Made by a program: the position numbers and the translations under genes. From the NCBI GenBank assembly GCA_040758635.1, contig JBFLVI010000015.1, forward strand, positions 1 to 50,412: a stretch of DNA of 50,412 nt, in the 5' to 3' direction. A model generated the notes under the pieces. It searched no databases, was not told the origin of the DNA, and worked only from the letters and a program-made list of their open reading frames with translations. Positions 24,257-31,596 of this stretch are shown one piece after another. The stretch's first letter is position 1. Every line of letters begins with the position of its first letter. The DNA is from Yes71-27 sp040758635 (lineage in GTDB: Bacteria; Bacillota; Desulfotomaculia; Desulfotomaculales; Ammonificaceae).

Positions 24257-24286
24257 TTGTATCCGGGGAGGGGAGTAGGATATGAT
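24257..24286 (+). promoter_or_regulatory. Probable sigma-A promoter of nrdJ
   Basis: TTGTAT (24257-24262) and TATGAT (24281-24286) are spaced by 18 bases, about 40 bases before the nrdJ start. No cobalamin riboswitch fits in the leader. Confidence 0.5.
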
Positions 24287-24326
24287 AACTTTCGATGATA
24301 ACTCTCTTTTTTAGAGGCTTGAAGCG

Positions 24327-26051
24327 ATGCTGAAGCTCGACATCAACCAGCGGACCATTCTCGAAGGACGTTACCTGCAGCGTGACGAAAAAGGACAGGT
24401 CATCGAGACCCCGGAGGGGATGTTCCGGCGGGTGGCGCGGGCGGTGGCGGCCGCGGAAGCCCGTTTCGGCGCGGACACGAAGACGACCGGGATCTGGGAA
24501 GAACGGTTTTTTGAGCTGATGGCCGGACTGGATTTTCTGCCGAACAGCCCGACGCTGATTAACGCCGGCCGGGAACTGGGACAGCTTGCCGCCTGCTTTG
24601 TGCTGCCGGTTGAGGACAGCATCGAGGCCATTTTTGAAACCCTGAAGGAGACCGCGCTCATCCACAAGAGCGGCGGCGGTACCGGCTTCAACTTTTCGCG
24701 CCTCCGGCCGAAGGGAGACCCGGTGCGTTCGACCGGCGGCGTTGCGTCCGGGCCGGTGAGCTTCATGCGGATCTTTAACGCCGCCACGGAGGAGGTCAAA
24801 CAGGGTGGCGTGCGGCGCGGGGCGAACATGGGCATCCTGCGCGTGGACCACCCCGATATTCTCGAGTTTATCACCTGCAAGGAAGAAGAAGGGGCGTTCC
24901 GGAACTTTAACCTCTCCGTGGCGGTGACCGATGCCTTTTTTATGCTTCTGGAGCGAGGAAAAGACCTCCCGCTGGTTTTTGGCGGTCGGGTCTACAACGC
25001 CATTCCGGCGCCGCGGGTTTTTGAGACCATTGCGCGCCACGCCCACGCCAACGGGGAACCCGGGCTGCTGTTTCTCGATGCGGTGAACCGGGATAACCCG
25101 ACCCCGGCGCTTGGGGCCATCGAGGCCACAAATCCTTGCGGGGAACAACCGCTGTTGCCTTACGAGGCGTGCAACCTGGGTTCCATCAACCTGGCCCGGA
25201 TGTTGAGCGGCAAGGGGGTGGCCTGGGACAGGCTTCGCGGCGTAGTCCACGACGCCGTTCGGTTCTTGGACAACGTGGTTGAGGTGAACAGCTTTCCCAT
25301 CCCGGAGATTGCGGCGGCCACCAGGCGTGCGCGCAAGGTGGGTCTGGGGGTTATGGGCTGGGCGGATATGCTTTTCCGGCTTGGTATACCTTACGACTCT
25401 GCCGCGGCGCTGGAGCTTGCCGGAGAGATCATGTCTTTTATCCGGCAGGAGGCGCGGGCGGCCTCGCGGGGCCTGGCGGCGGAGCGCGGGACTTTCCCGG
25501 CCTGGAAGCAGTCGGTTTATTACCCCGATTTCCCGCTCCGGAACGCCACCCTAACGACGATCGCTCCGACCGGCTCGATCAGCGGGATCGCCGGCGTCAG
25601 TCCGGGCATCGAACCTGTTTTTGCGTTGAGTTACACCCGGACGGTCTTCGACGGGAAGAAGCTGCTGGTGGTGGACCGGGTCTTCCTCGATTACCTGAAG
25701 GCTCGTTTCCCGGAGGCGCAGCGGGAGGCGATCTTGAACGCCGTCTATCTCGCCGGCAATCTGCAGGAGGTGGACGGTATACCACCGGAGGCAAAAGCGG
25801 TTTTCAAAACGGCCCTGGAGATAGCGCCGGAGTGGCACCTGCGGGTGCAGGCTGCATTCCAGGAACACACCGACAACGCGGTCAGCAAGACCATCAACCT
25901 GCCGCAGGCGGCCACGGTAGAGGACGTGGCGGACGTGTTTCGGATGGCGCACACCCTTGGGTTGAAAGGGCTCACCGTTTACCGCACCGGTTCCCGGAAG
26001 GATCAGCCTCTGACCCCGCCAGTGAACTGCCGGCCGTGCCGGATAGAATAG
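24327..26051 (+). CDS. nrdJ: Adenosylcobalamin-dependent (class II) ribonucleotide reductase
   Basis: A 574-residue class II reductase that makes deoxyribonucleotides with a B12-derived radical, so it works without oxygen. Visible motifs: LPNSPTLINAGRELGQLAACFVL with the redox Cys at residue 90, KSGGGTGFNFSRLRPKG, the catalytic NPCGEQPLLPYEACNLGSIN, and TIAPTGSISGIAGVSPGIEPVF. The C-terminal tail ends in CRPC, the dithiol that re-reduces the active site. There is no N-terminal ATP-cone, and at 574 residues it is on the short side for the family, so overall activity control by dATP is likely missing. ATG 24327 follows GAGG. Confidence 0.93.
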   Translation: MLKLDINQRTILEGRYLQRDEKGQVIETPEGMFRRVARAVAAAEARFGADTKTTGIWEERFFELMAGLDFLPNSPTLINAGRELGQLAACFVLPVEDSIEAIFETLKETALIHKSGGGTGFNFSRLRPKGDPVRSTGGVASGPVSFMRIFNAATEEVKQGGVRRGANMGILRVDHPDILEFITCKEEEGAFRNFNLSVAVTDAFFMLLERGKDLPLVFGGRVYNAIPAPRVFETIARHAHANGEPGLLFLDAVNRDNPTPALGAIEATNPCGEQPLLPYEACNLGSINLARMLSGKGVAWDRLRGVVHDAVRFLDNVVEVNSFPIPEIAAATRRARKVGLGVMGWADMLFRLGIPYDSAAALELAGEIMSFIRQEARAASRGLAAERGTFPAWKQSVYYPDFPLRNATLTTIAPTGSISGIAGVSPGIEPVFALSYTRTVFDGKKLLVVDRVFLDYLKARFPEAQREAILNAVYLAGNLQEVDGIPPEAKAVFKTALEIAPEWHLRVQAAFQEHTDNAVSKTINLPQAATVEDVADVFRMAHTLGLKGLTVYRTGSRKDQPLTPPVNCRPCRIE

Positions 26052-26145
26052 AGGTCGGCGGCGGGAAGTTGGCTGGAATTTGGCAAGCAGGCAGGGCAGA
26101 TGAAATTGGCGTCAGTTAGTGGCGGTCCAAAATCAGGTGATAGGG

Positions 26146-26173
26146 TTTGAAGCGGTGCCGGCCGGGTTATAAT
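26146..26173 (+). promoter_or_regulatory. Sigma-A promoter of murT-gatD
   Basis: TTTGAA (26146-26151) and a perfect TATAAT (26168-26173) with a 16-base spacer lie 36 bases before the murT start. Confidence 0.6.
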
Positions 26174-26208
26174 TTAGTAGGTTAATCCGAATTTACGGGG
26201 GAATATCG

Positions 26209-27609
26209 TTGCGCATCGGTTTGTTAGCGGCCGTTTTGGCCGGTAAAATCGTTCATTACTTGTGTAAACTCTGCGGCAGGCGGGGCTCGTCGCTGCCGGG
26301 GATGGTGGCGCTCCGTCTTTTCCCGGGGGTGCTTGCGGCTCTTGCCGGTCAGGTCCGGTCCGGCACGGTGCTGGTAACCGGAACGAACGGGAAAACCACC
26401 ACCAATAACATGCTGGCCAGGGTGCTGGAAGGTGCCGGATACAAGGTGATTACCAACCGGGAAGGGGCCAACCTGATCACGGGCGTCACGACGGCATTTT
26501 TACGGGCCTGCCGCTTCGGGGGACGGCTGGACTGCGACTGGGCGCTCCTGGAGGTGGACGAGGCGGCCTTCCCCCGCGTGGCCGAAATATTGAGCCCCAG
26601 GGTGGTGGTGATCACCAACTTCTTCCGCGACCAGCTCGACCGTTACGGGGAGCTTGATAAGACCGTTTCCTTCATCCGGAACGCGCTGGGGAGCATTCCT
26701 TCCGTAAAACTGGTGCTTAACGCTGACGATCCGCTGGTAGCCCAGCTTGCGGATACGGGTTTACCACGAATTTTTTACGGGCTGGGGGCGCCGACCAGAG
26801 GCGAGAACGTCCGGAGTGTGACCAGGGAGGCGCGATTCTGTCCTTACTGTGGACAAGAATTCGTTTACGCCTACTACCACTACAGCCAGTTGGGGGCTTA
26901 CCGTTGTCCCGACTGCGGTTTTGCACGGCCGGCGGCCGAGGTAGAGGCCCGCAGGATCAGGATTCGCAACGGCGTTACGGAGTGTACCGTAAGGGTGAAA
27001 GAAAAAATCCTCGGACTGACCTTGCCCACGGGCGGTTTTTACAACGTTTACAATTCGCTGGCGGTTTTCGGTGCGGCGCTGTACCTGGGAATAACGCCGG
27101 AGGCGGTGGCGGCGAGCCTCAGCCGCTATGTCCCCGCCACCGGGCGCCTGCAAGAGTTTCGCCACCGGGGGCGGGCGGTATACCTGAACCTGGTCAAAAA
27201 CCCCGCCGGATTCAACGAAAGCCTGCAACTGCTCACCACTGCCCCTGAACGCAAGGACGTTTTCATTGCCCTCAACGACAACGACGCGGACGGGCGCGAT
27301 ATTTCCTGGATCTGGGACGTGGATTTCGAGTGCCTGGAAGGCTGCGCGAGTATCCTGCGGTTTATTTGTTCCGGCAAACGGGCCGAAGAAATGGCGCTGC
27401 GGCTCAAGTACGCCGGGGTACCGGCGGAAAAGATCGAAGCCTGTGCCGACCTGGCCGCTGCCGTCCGGAAGACGCTTGGGGGAACGGGGGACGGGGTCTA
27501 TTTCCTGGCGACTTACACCGCGCTCTGGCCGGTGGAGAAAATATTGCGGCGGTATGCCGAGGAGATCAACGGTGCTGACCGTCTGTCATCTTTACCCCGA
27601 TCTTCTTAA
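26209..27609 (+). CDS. murT: Lipid II isoglutaminyl synthase, Mur ligase subunit MurT
   Basis: A 466-residue Mur-ligase-type protein that, with GatD, amidates the D-glutamate of lipid II to D-isoglutamine. The ATP-binding loop VLVTGTNGKTTTNNMLA, the LEVDEAAFPRV motif, and NFFRDQLDRYGELD are intact. A zinc ribbon inserted mid-protein (CPYC near the start, CPDC later) distinguishes MurT from classical Mur ligases. The C-terminal MurT domain (DUF1727) includes LNDNDADGRDISWIWDVDFE. TTG 26209 is the start. The gene overlaps gatD by 38 bases, as expected for a stoichiometric complex. Confidence 0.93.
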   Translation: MRIGLLAAVLAGKIVHYLCKLCGRRGSSLPGMVALRLFPGVLAALAGQVRSGTVLVTGTNGKTTTNNMLARVLEGAGYKVITNREGANLITGVTTAFLRACRFGGRLDCDWALLEVDEAAFPRVAEILSPRVVVITNFFRDQLDRYGELDKTVSFIRNALGSIPSVKLVLNADDPLVAQLADTGLPRIFYGLGAPTRGENVRSVTREARFCPYCGQEFVYAYYHYSQLGAYRCPDCGFARPAAEVEARRIRIRNGVTECTVRVKEKILGLTLPTGGFYNVYNSLAVFGAALYLGITPEAVAASLSRYVPATGRLQEFRHRGRAVYLNLVKNPAGFNESLQLLTTAPERKDVFIALNDNDADGRDISWIWDVDFECLEGCASILRFICSGKRAEEMALRLKYAGVPAEKIEACADLAAAVRKTLGGTGDGVYFLATYTALWPVEKILRRYAEEINGADRLSSLPRSS

Positions 27610-28300
27610 CCTTTACGGGGACAGGGGAAACGTCATCGCCTTCGTCCGCCGCTGCCAGTGGCGCGGGATCCCGGTTCGGGTCCAGGAGGTGAACCTTGGC
27701 CAGCCGGTGGACTTCAAGGCGGTGGATTTTCTGCTGCTGGGAGGGGGTTCCGACCGCGAACAGGAACTCATTACCGCCGACCTGCAGCAGCGCGCCCCGG
27801 ACCTGGCGGCTGCGGTTGAGGAGGGCCTCGTGGTTCTGGCTATTTGTGGCGGCTACCAGCTTCTCGGGCGGTATTACCGGACTCTGGAAGGGGCGGAGAT
27901 ACCGGGACTCGGGATTCTCGACCTTTACACGGAGGCGGGTACCAAGCGGCTCATTGGAAACATCGCCGTGGAGATCGAACTGGACGGCAGGAAAATCCAC
28001 GCCTGCGGGTTCGAAAACCATTCCGGACAGACCTTTCTCGGAAAGGTGAAGCCCCTGGGGCGCGTGTTGAAAGGCCACGGCAACAACGGACAGGACGGTC
28101 TGGAAGGAGCTCGCTACAAGAGCGTCTTTTGCACCTACCTGCACGGCCCCCTGCTTCCCAAGAACCCGGCTCTCACCGACCATCTCCTGCAGTTGGCGCT
28201 GCGGCGCAGGGGGATGGAAGCTGATCTCAGCCCGCTGGACGATATCTTTGAAAACCGGGCGAACCGCGTGATGCTCCGCCGCCTGGGTATTAGGAAATAA
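27572..28300 (+). CDS. gatD: Lipid II isoglutaminyl synthase, glutamine amidotransferase subunit GatD
   Basis: A 242-residue class I glutamine amidotransferase that supplies ammonia to MurT. The nucleophile is C92 in VLAICGGYQLLG and the catalytic His is H191 in TYLHGPLLPKNP, almost the same positions as in the Staphylococcus enzyme (C94, H189). GTG 27572 is chosen from GGAG seven bases before and because the family starts LTVCHLYPDLLNLYGDRGN; the longer open frame to 27266 is a shadow of murT. The two genes form a complete amidation complex. Confidence 0.93.
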   Translation: MLTVCHLYPDLLNLYGDRGNVIAFVRRCQWRGIPVRVQEVNLGQPVDFKAVDFLLLGGGSDREQELITADLQQRAPDLAAAVEEGLVVLAICGGYQLLGRYYRTLEGAEIPGLGILDLYTEAGTKRLIGNIAVEIELDGRKIHACGFENHSGQTFLGKVKPLGRVLKGHGNNGQDGLEGARYKSVFCTYLHGPLLPKNPALTDHLLQLALRRRGMEADLSPLDDIFENRANRVMLRRLGIRK

Positions 28301-28317
28301 AAATTTTTTTCGTGTTA

Positions 28318-28346
28318 TTGCGGTTTCAACATAAAGCTGGTACAAT
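28318..28346 (+). promoter_or_regulatory. Sigma-A promoter of the 39-codon gene
   Basis: TTGCGG (28318-28323) and TACAAT (28341-28346) are separated by exactly 17 bases, about 50 bases before the small gene's GTG. It gives this short gene its own transcription unit. Confidence 0.7.
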
Positions 28347-28396
28347 TTTCGTAGGATATTGTATACAGGATACATTGCCTGAAGGGAGGAAGTTCA

Positions 28397-28516
28397 GTGT
28401 ACCTGGTCACCTGGCTCGAAGGAGAAGAGGTGGAGTACCGGTTACTGTCCTCCGAGGAGTCTTTGGACGAGGTAGAAGAAGAGAAAAACTCGATTGTGGT
28501 GGAATTTGACGCCTGA
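28397..28516 (+). CDS. Very small acidic protein (39 residues), unknown function
   Basis: GTG 28397 follows GGGAGGA six bases upstream and opens a 39-codon frame ending at TGA 28516. The product starts MYLVTWLEGEEVEYRLLSSE and ends in IVVEFDA; it is strongly acidic (about a third Asp/Glu) with a beta-strand-like beginning and end. It has its own promoter (28318-28346) and a terminator 30 bases after the stop, so it is a complete single-gene unit. I do not recognise the family. The ribosome-binding site, promoter and terminator together make a real gene more likely than chance. Confidence 0.65.
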   Translation: MYLVTWLEGEEVEYRLLSSEESLDEVEEEKNSIVVEFDA

Positions 28517-28547
28517 CAACCGCCTGCTTTGGAAAATGAAAGAATGG

Positions 28548-28567
28548 CCGCCGGGAGGCGGTTTTTT
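28548..28567 (+). terminator. Rho-independent terminator of the 39-codon gene
   Basis: CCGCC, loop GGGA, GGCGG, then six T. The hairpin starts 31 bases after the stop of the small gene. Confidence 0.8.
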
Positions 28568-28645
28568 ATTAGGCGGTGATGGAAACATTTCAATTAGTTG
28601 CGGATGGAACAGGATTTGAAGGACGGGCGGTGAAAGGGTTCTTGG

Positions 28646-29407
28646 TTGGGTACAGAGGAGTTGGACTGGGTGGACAGCGGGCGGTTTTGGGAAGTTGACG
28701 TGTTTCGGGGTGCGGCCATCGTAATGATGGTGGTTTACCACGTGGCCTGGGACCTCGGTTATTTTGGCTATTACGCCGGAGATCTGGCCGCCGGGCCCTG
28801 GCTCGTTTTCCAACGCGCCGTCCTGACCGCGTTCGTTTTTGTGGCGGGGGTCTCCCTATGGCTGAGCTATGCGCGGCGGGAGCGGGTGCACTTCGGTTGG
28901 TACGTCAGGCGAGGGCTTAAACTGCTGGGCTGGGGGTTCTGTATTACCGCGGTCACCGCCCTTTTCTTGAAGGAGGGTACCGTTTTCTTCGGGGTGCTGC
29001 ACCTGATCGGCCTGGCGGTCATCTGCGCCTATCCGTTTTTGCGACTCGGGCTTGTCAATCTTCTTCTGGGGGCGGGTCTGCTCGTCTTGGGCGATTATCT
29101 GGAACGGGTTCCGGTGGATTTCCCCTATCTGCTCTGGCTGGGGCTCTGTCCCCCGGACCTTTACATGGTGGATTACGTTCCTTTTGTTCCCTGGTTCGGG
29201 GTGGTGCTGCTCGGGCTATCCGGCGGCTTCGTTTTGTACCCCGGCGGGAGGCGGCTGCTGCGACTGGAGGATGCGAGTAACTTCCCTCCGGTACGGCTGC
29301 TCGGCTTTTTAGGCCGGAAATCGCTTTTCATCTACCTGATGCATCAGCCGGTGCTTTTCGGTCTTTTCTCCGCACTACAGCTTCTGCAGCACCAGCCGCC
29401 TGTCTAA
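28646..29407 (+). CDS. DUF1624 (heparan-alpha-glucosaminide N-acetyltransferase-like) membrane protein
   Basis: A 253-residue membrane protein with about seven hydrophobic segments. The start of the family domain is clear (FWEVDVFRGAAIVMMVVYHVAWDLGYF): the Arg-Gly and the His in the first helix are the conserved residues of this acyltransferase superfamily. The C-terminal LGFLGRKSLFIYLMHQPVLF is also typical. It probably acetylates a cell-surface sugar with a cytoplasmic acyl donor, but the substrate is unknown. TTG 28646 (AAAGGG seven bases before) or GTG 28670 (GAGGAG nine bases before) could start it. Confidence 0.8.
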   Translation: MGTEELDWVDSGRFWEVDVFRGAAIVMMVVYHVAWDLGYFGYYAGDLAAGPWLVFQRAVLTAFVFVAGVSLWLSYARRERVHFGWYVRRGLKLLGWGFCITAVTALFLKEGTVFFGVLHLIGLAVICAYPFLRLGLVNLLLGAGLLVLGDYLERVPVDFPYLLWLGLCPPDLYMVDYVPFVPWFGVVLLGLSGGFVLYPGGRRLLRLEDASNFPPVRLLGFLGRKSLFIYLMHQPVLFGLFSALQLLQHQPPV

Positions 29408-29460
29408 TTTGGACGACCGAAAATTGGGCCGGTGTGTTATAATAAACCGGTAAAGTAGAT

Positions 29461-29512
29461 ATTCAGGCTTCCCGTCAGGCGCGGCGATAAACGGTGCATT
29501 GCTTCGTCAGGC
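29461..29512 (+). repeat. 52-bp dispersed repeat, copy 1
   Basis: Begins ATTCAGGCTTCCCGTC and includes GCGGCGATAAACG and GCATTGCTTCGTCA. It matches the reverse complement of 42102-42153 at 48 of 52 positions by hand alignment. Confidence 0.8.
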
Positions 29513-29530
29513 TTGCCGTCCGGGTCCTCA

Positions 29531-29630
29531 CCCGGCACTCAGTTGCGTCTTAAGAAGATACTACTCTATGAGGAGATACATATTTGTCCGCTATGTGCAA
29601 CTACGCTTTTGTACCAGTCTGAGTGCCGGG
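29531..29630. repeat. 100-bp module with CCCGGCACTCAG inverted arms
   Basis: Arms CCCGGCACTCAG (29531-29542) and CTGAGTGCCGGG (29619-29630) are perfect 12-bp inverted repeats around 76 bp of lower-GC sequence. Inside, AGTTGC and GCAACT extend partial pairing. No coding capacity of note. Confidence 0.75.
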
Positions 29631-29643
29631 CTCCGGTCCGGCC

Positions 29644-29742
29644 CCCAGCACTCAAACTTGCTCTGGCAGAAAACAGGCGGTTTTCGCAACATTTAATCGT
29701 TTCTACGCAGCTGCTACTTTCCAAACCGAATTGAGTGCTGGG
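29644..29742. repeat. 99-bp module with CCCAGCACTCAA inverted arms
   Basis: Arms CCCAGCACTCAA (29644-29655) and TTGAGTGCTGGG (29731-29742) are perfect inverted repeats and differ from the neighbouring module's arms at two positions. The 75-bp interior is unrelated by eye to that of the first module. Confidence 0.75.
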
Positions 29743-29834
29743 TTCCTCGCACTGCTTGTTTCTCGCCGCGTTCCATAAGTGGTGGGTGACAGGCTGAATA
29801 GTTACCCGGTAAATAAAAGAAAGGGGCGTTTTGG

Positions 29835-30659
29835 TTGGAATTAACGTTGGCCCACAGTCCCGACGCCGACGACGCCTTCATGTTTTCGGCCCTGGGGCTG
29901 GGGAAAATAGATACCGGCGGATATTCGTTTGTGCACGTCTTAAAGGACATCGAATCCCTCAACCGGGCGGCAATGGAAGGGATTTACGATATTTCGGCCG
30001 TTTCTTTCCACGCCTACCCCTACGTGGCCGGCAGTTACGTGTTGCTCTCGTGCGGGGCGAGCGTGGGCGACGGATACGGGCCGCTCGTAGTGGTACGGGA
30101 GGATGCGCCGGAAGGCGCTGAGCCCGCAAGGGTTGCGGTGCCGGGGGAGTTGACCACCGCCTACCTGGTACTGAAGCTGTGGCGGCCGGGAGTCAAGACC
30201 GTGGCGATGCCGTTCGACCGGATCGGGGAGGCGGTGCGCGACGGCAAAGTGGAAGGCGGGCTTTTGATTCACGAAGGACAGTTGACCTACGCGCGGGAAG
30301 GGCTGAAGAAAATCGTTGACCTTGGAGCATGGTGGAAGGATGAAACGGGGCTACCGCTCCCCCTGGGGGGTAATGTGCTGCACCGGCGGCACGCGGCGCA
30401 CGCGGCAGAGATAAACCGGCTGCTGCGCGGGGCGATTACCTGGGCGCTTGCGCACCGGGCGGAAGGGCTGCGGCACGCGCTTTCCTACGCGCGGGGGCTT
30501 GATCCGGGAGAAGCCGACCGCTTTGTGGGGATGTATGTGAACGCGTGGACGGTTGACCTCGGGGAGACCGGCCGGGAAGCGGTGGCGGAGTTATTGCGGC
30601 GCGGTTCCCGGGCGGGAATCGTCCGCGCCGAGCCGCGTCTTGATTGGGTAGCCGGATAA
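29835..30659 (+). CDS. MqnA/MqnD-family protein (probable menaquinone futalosine pathway)
   Basis: A 274-residue protein with a periplasmic-binding-like fold. It begins LTLAHSPDADDAFMFSALG and carries the GGLLIHEGQLTY motif of MqnD, with its active-site His; MqnD releases 1,4-dihydroxy-6-naphthoate in the futalosine route to menaquinone. The N-terminal motif differs from the SxCPNDTF of classical MqnD, so it may belong to the related MqnA/MqnD-like group with another substrate. TTG 29835 follows AAGGGG at seven bases. No signal peptide, so it acts in the cytoplasm. No other mqn gene is in the window. Confidence 0.75.
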   Translation: MELTLAHSPDADDAFMFSALGLGKIDTGGYSFVHVLKDIESLNRAAMEGIYDISAVSFHAYPYVAGSYVLLSCGASVGDGYGPLVVVREDAPEGAEPARVAVPGELTTAYLVLKLWRPGVKTVAMPFDRIGEAVRDGKVEGGLLIHEGQLTYAREGLKKIVDLGAWWKDETGLPLPLGGNVLHRRHAAHAAEINRLLRGAITWALAHRAEGLRHALSYARGLDPGEADRFVGMYVNAWTVDLGETGREAVAELLRRGSRAGIVRAEPRLDWVAG

Positions 30660-30676
30660 AGGGCGGTGATTGCGTT

Positions 30677-31516
30677 ATGAAGGTTCTGGTAACGGGCGGG
30701 GCCGGGAGGCTGGCCCGGGCGGTGGTGACGGAATTCGCGACGCGGGGAGTAAGGGCGATAAGCCTGACCCGGCAGCAACTGGACATTGTTTCCGAGGCGG
30801 CGGTGGCGGAAGCGCTCCGGGAATACCGGCCGCGGGTGGTCGTGAACTGTGCGGCTTACACCGATGTTGACGGGGCCGAAGAAGACCCCCGCCGGGCCTT
30901 TCTGGTAAACGCGCTGGCGGTGAAGCAGTTGGCGGCCTTGTGCCGACTGGAAGGGATAAAGTTGGTGCACGTCAGCACGGATTATATTTTTGATGGTACA
31001 AAAGGAGAGCCTTACCGGGTGTACGACCCGCCCGGGCCGGTGAACCGTTACGGCGAAAGCAAGTGGTGGGGCGAGGCCGCACTCCGGGAGGTGGGGGGAG
31101 ACTACCTCGTTGTCCGGATCAGTTGGCTCTTCGGCCCCGGCGGGCGGCACTTCGTAAACACGGTTTTAAAAGAGGCGGAAGCGGGAAAAGCGATGAAGGT
31201 GGTGGACGACCAGTACGGCTGCCCGACGTACGCTCCCGACGCGGCTCGGGCAATTGCGGACCTGATTGCGGCCGGGGCGCAGGGCACCTTTCACGCCACG
31301 AACGCGGGCGAGACCACCTGGTACCGGTTTGCCAGGGCGGTACTCGAATTCAGCGGGTTAGACGCCCGGCTCGAACCTTGCGCCACGGAGGATTTCCCCC
31401 GGCCCGCGCGGCGGCCGCAGTACACGGTGCTTGACGACTTTCCGCTGAAGGAGGTCATCGGCTACCGGCTGCCGCCGTGGGAGGACGCGCTCCGGCGCTA
31501 CCTGGCGGAGCGTTAG
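30677..31516 (+). CDS. rfbD: dTDP-4-dehydrorhamnose reductase (RmlD)
   Basis: A 279-residue short-chain dehydrogenase/reductase that makes dTDP-L-rhamnose, a precursor of cell-surface polysaccharide. The NAD(P)-binding VLVTGGAGRLARAVV, the NCAAYTDVDGAEEDP segment, VSTDYIFDG with its Thr, and the catalytic Tyr-Lys in RYGESKWWGE are intact; YDPPGPVN is typical of RmlD. ATG 30677 is 17 bases after the previous stop. The other rhamnose genes (rfbA, B, C) are not here. It heads a small surface-glycan cluster with the next two genes. Confidence 0.9.
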   Translation: MKVLVTGGAGRLARAVVTEFATRGVRAISLTRQQLDIVSEAAVAEALREYRPRVVVNCAAYTDVDGAEEDPRRAFLVNALAVKQLAALCRLEGIKLVHVSTDYIFDGTKGEPYRVYDPPGPVNRYGESKWWGEAALREVGGDYLVVRISWLFGPGGRHFVNTVLKEAEAGKAMKVVDDQYGCPTYAPDAARAIADLIAAGAQGTFHATNAGETTWYRFARAVLEFSGLDARLEPCATEDFPRPARRPQYTVLDDFPLKEVIGYRLPPWEDALRRYLAER

Positions 31517-31596
31517 GCGAGAAAGGGCGGAGCCGCCGGACTGGAAGGGCGTGGCTTGCGCCCTTTAAAGTTTTATTAGGTTTGAGGAGGCCAGTA

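Larger units (their letters stand above)
29408..29834. other. 427-bp gene-free gap packed with repeats
   Basis: No convincing gene. A TATAAT lies at 29438-29443 without a matched -35. The gap contains one copy of the 52-bp dispersed repeat (29461-29512), two ~100-bp inverted-arm modules (29531-29630 and 29644-29742), a segment (about 29743-29769) that recurs inverted at 41.64 kb, and a GGCTGAATAGTTACCCG piece near 29798 that resembles the end of the repeat at 42.15 kb. Short open frames here run through the repeats and have no gene-like start or homology. Confidence 0.7.

Noticed and set aside
24159..24326. Cobalamin riboswitch ahead of the B12-dependent reductase
   Set aside because: The gap is mostly the rsgI terminator and a promoter; only ~35 bases of leader remain and no B12-box-like sequence is visible.
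29499..29734. Two short open frames of 65 and 73 codons
   Set aside because: They run through the inverted-arm modules, start without ribosome-binding sites and have no gene-like composition.
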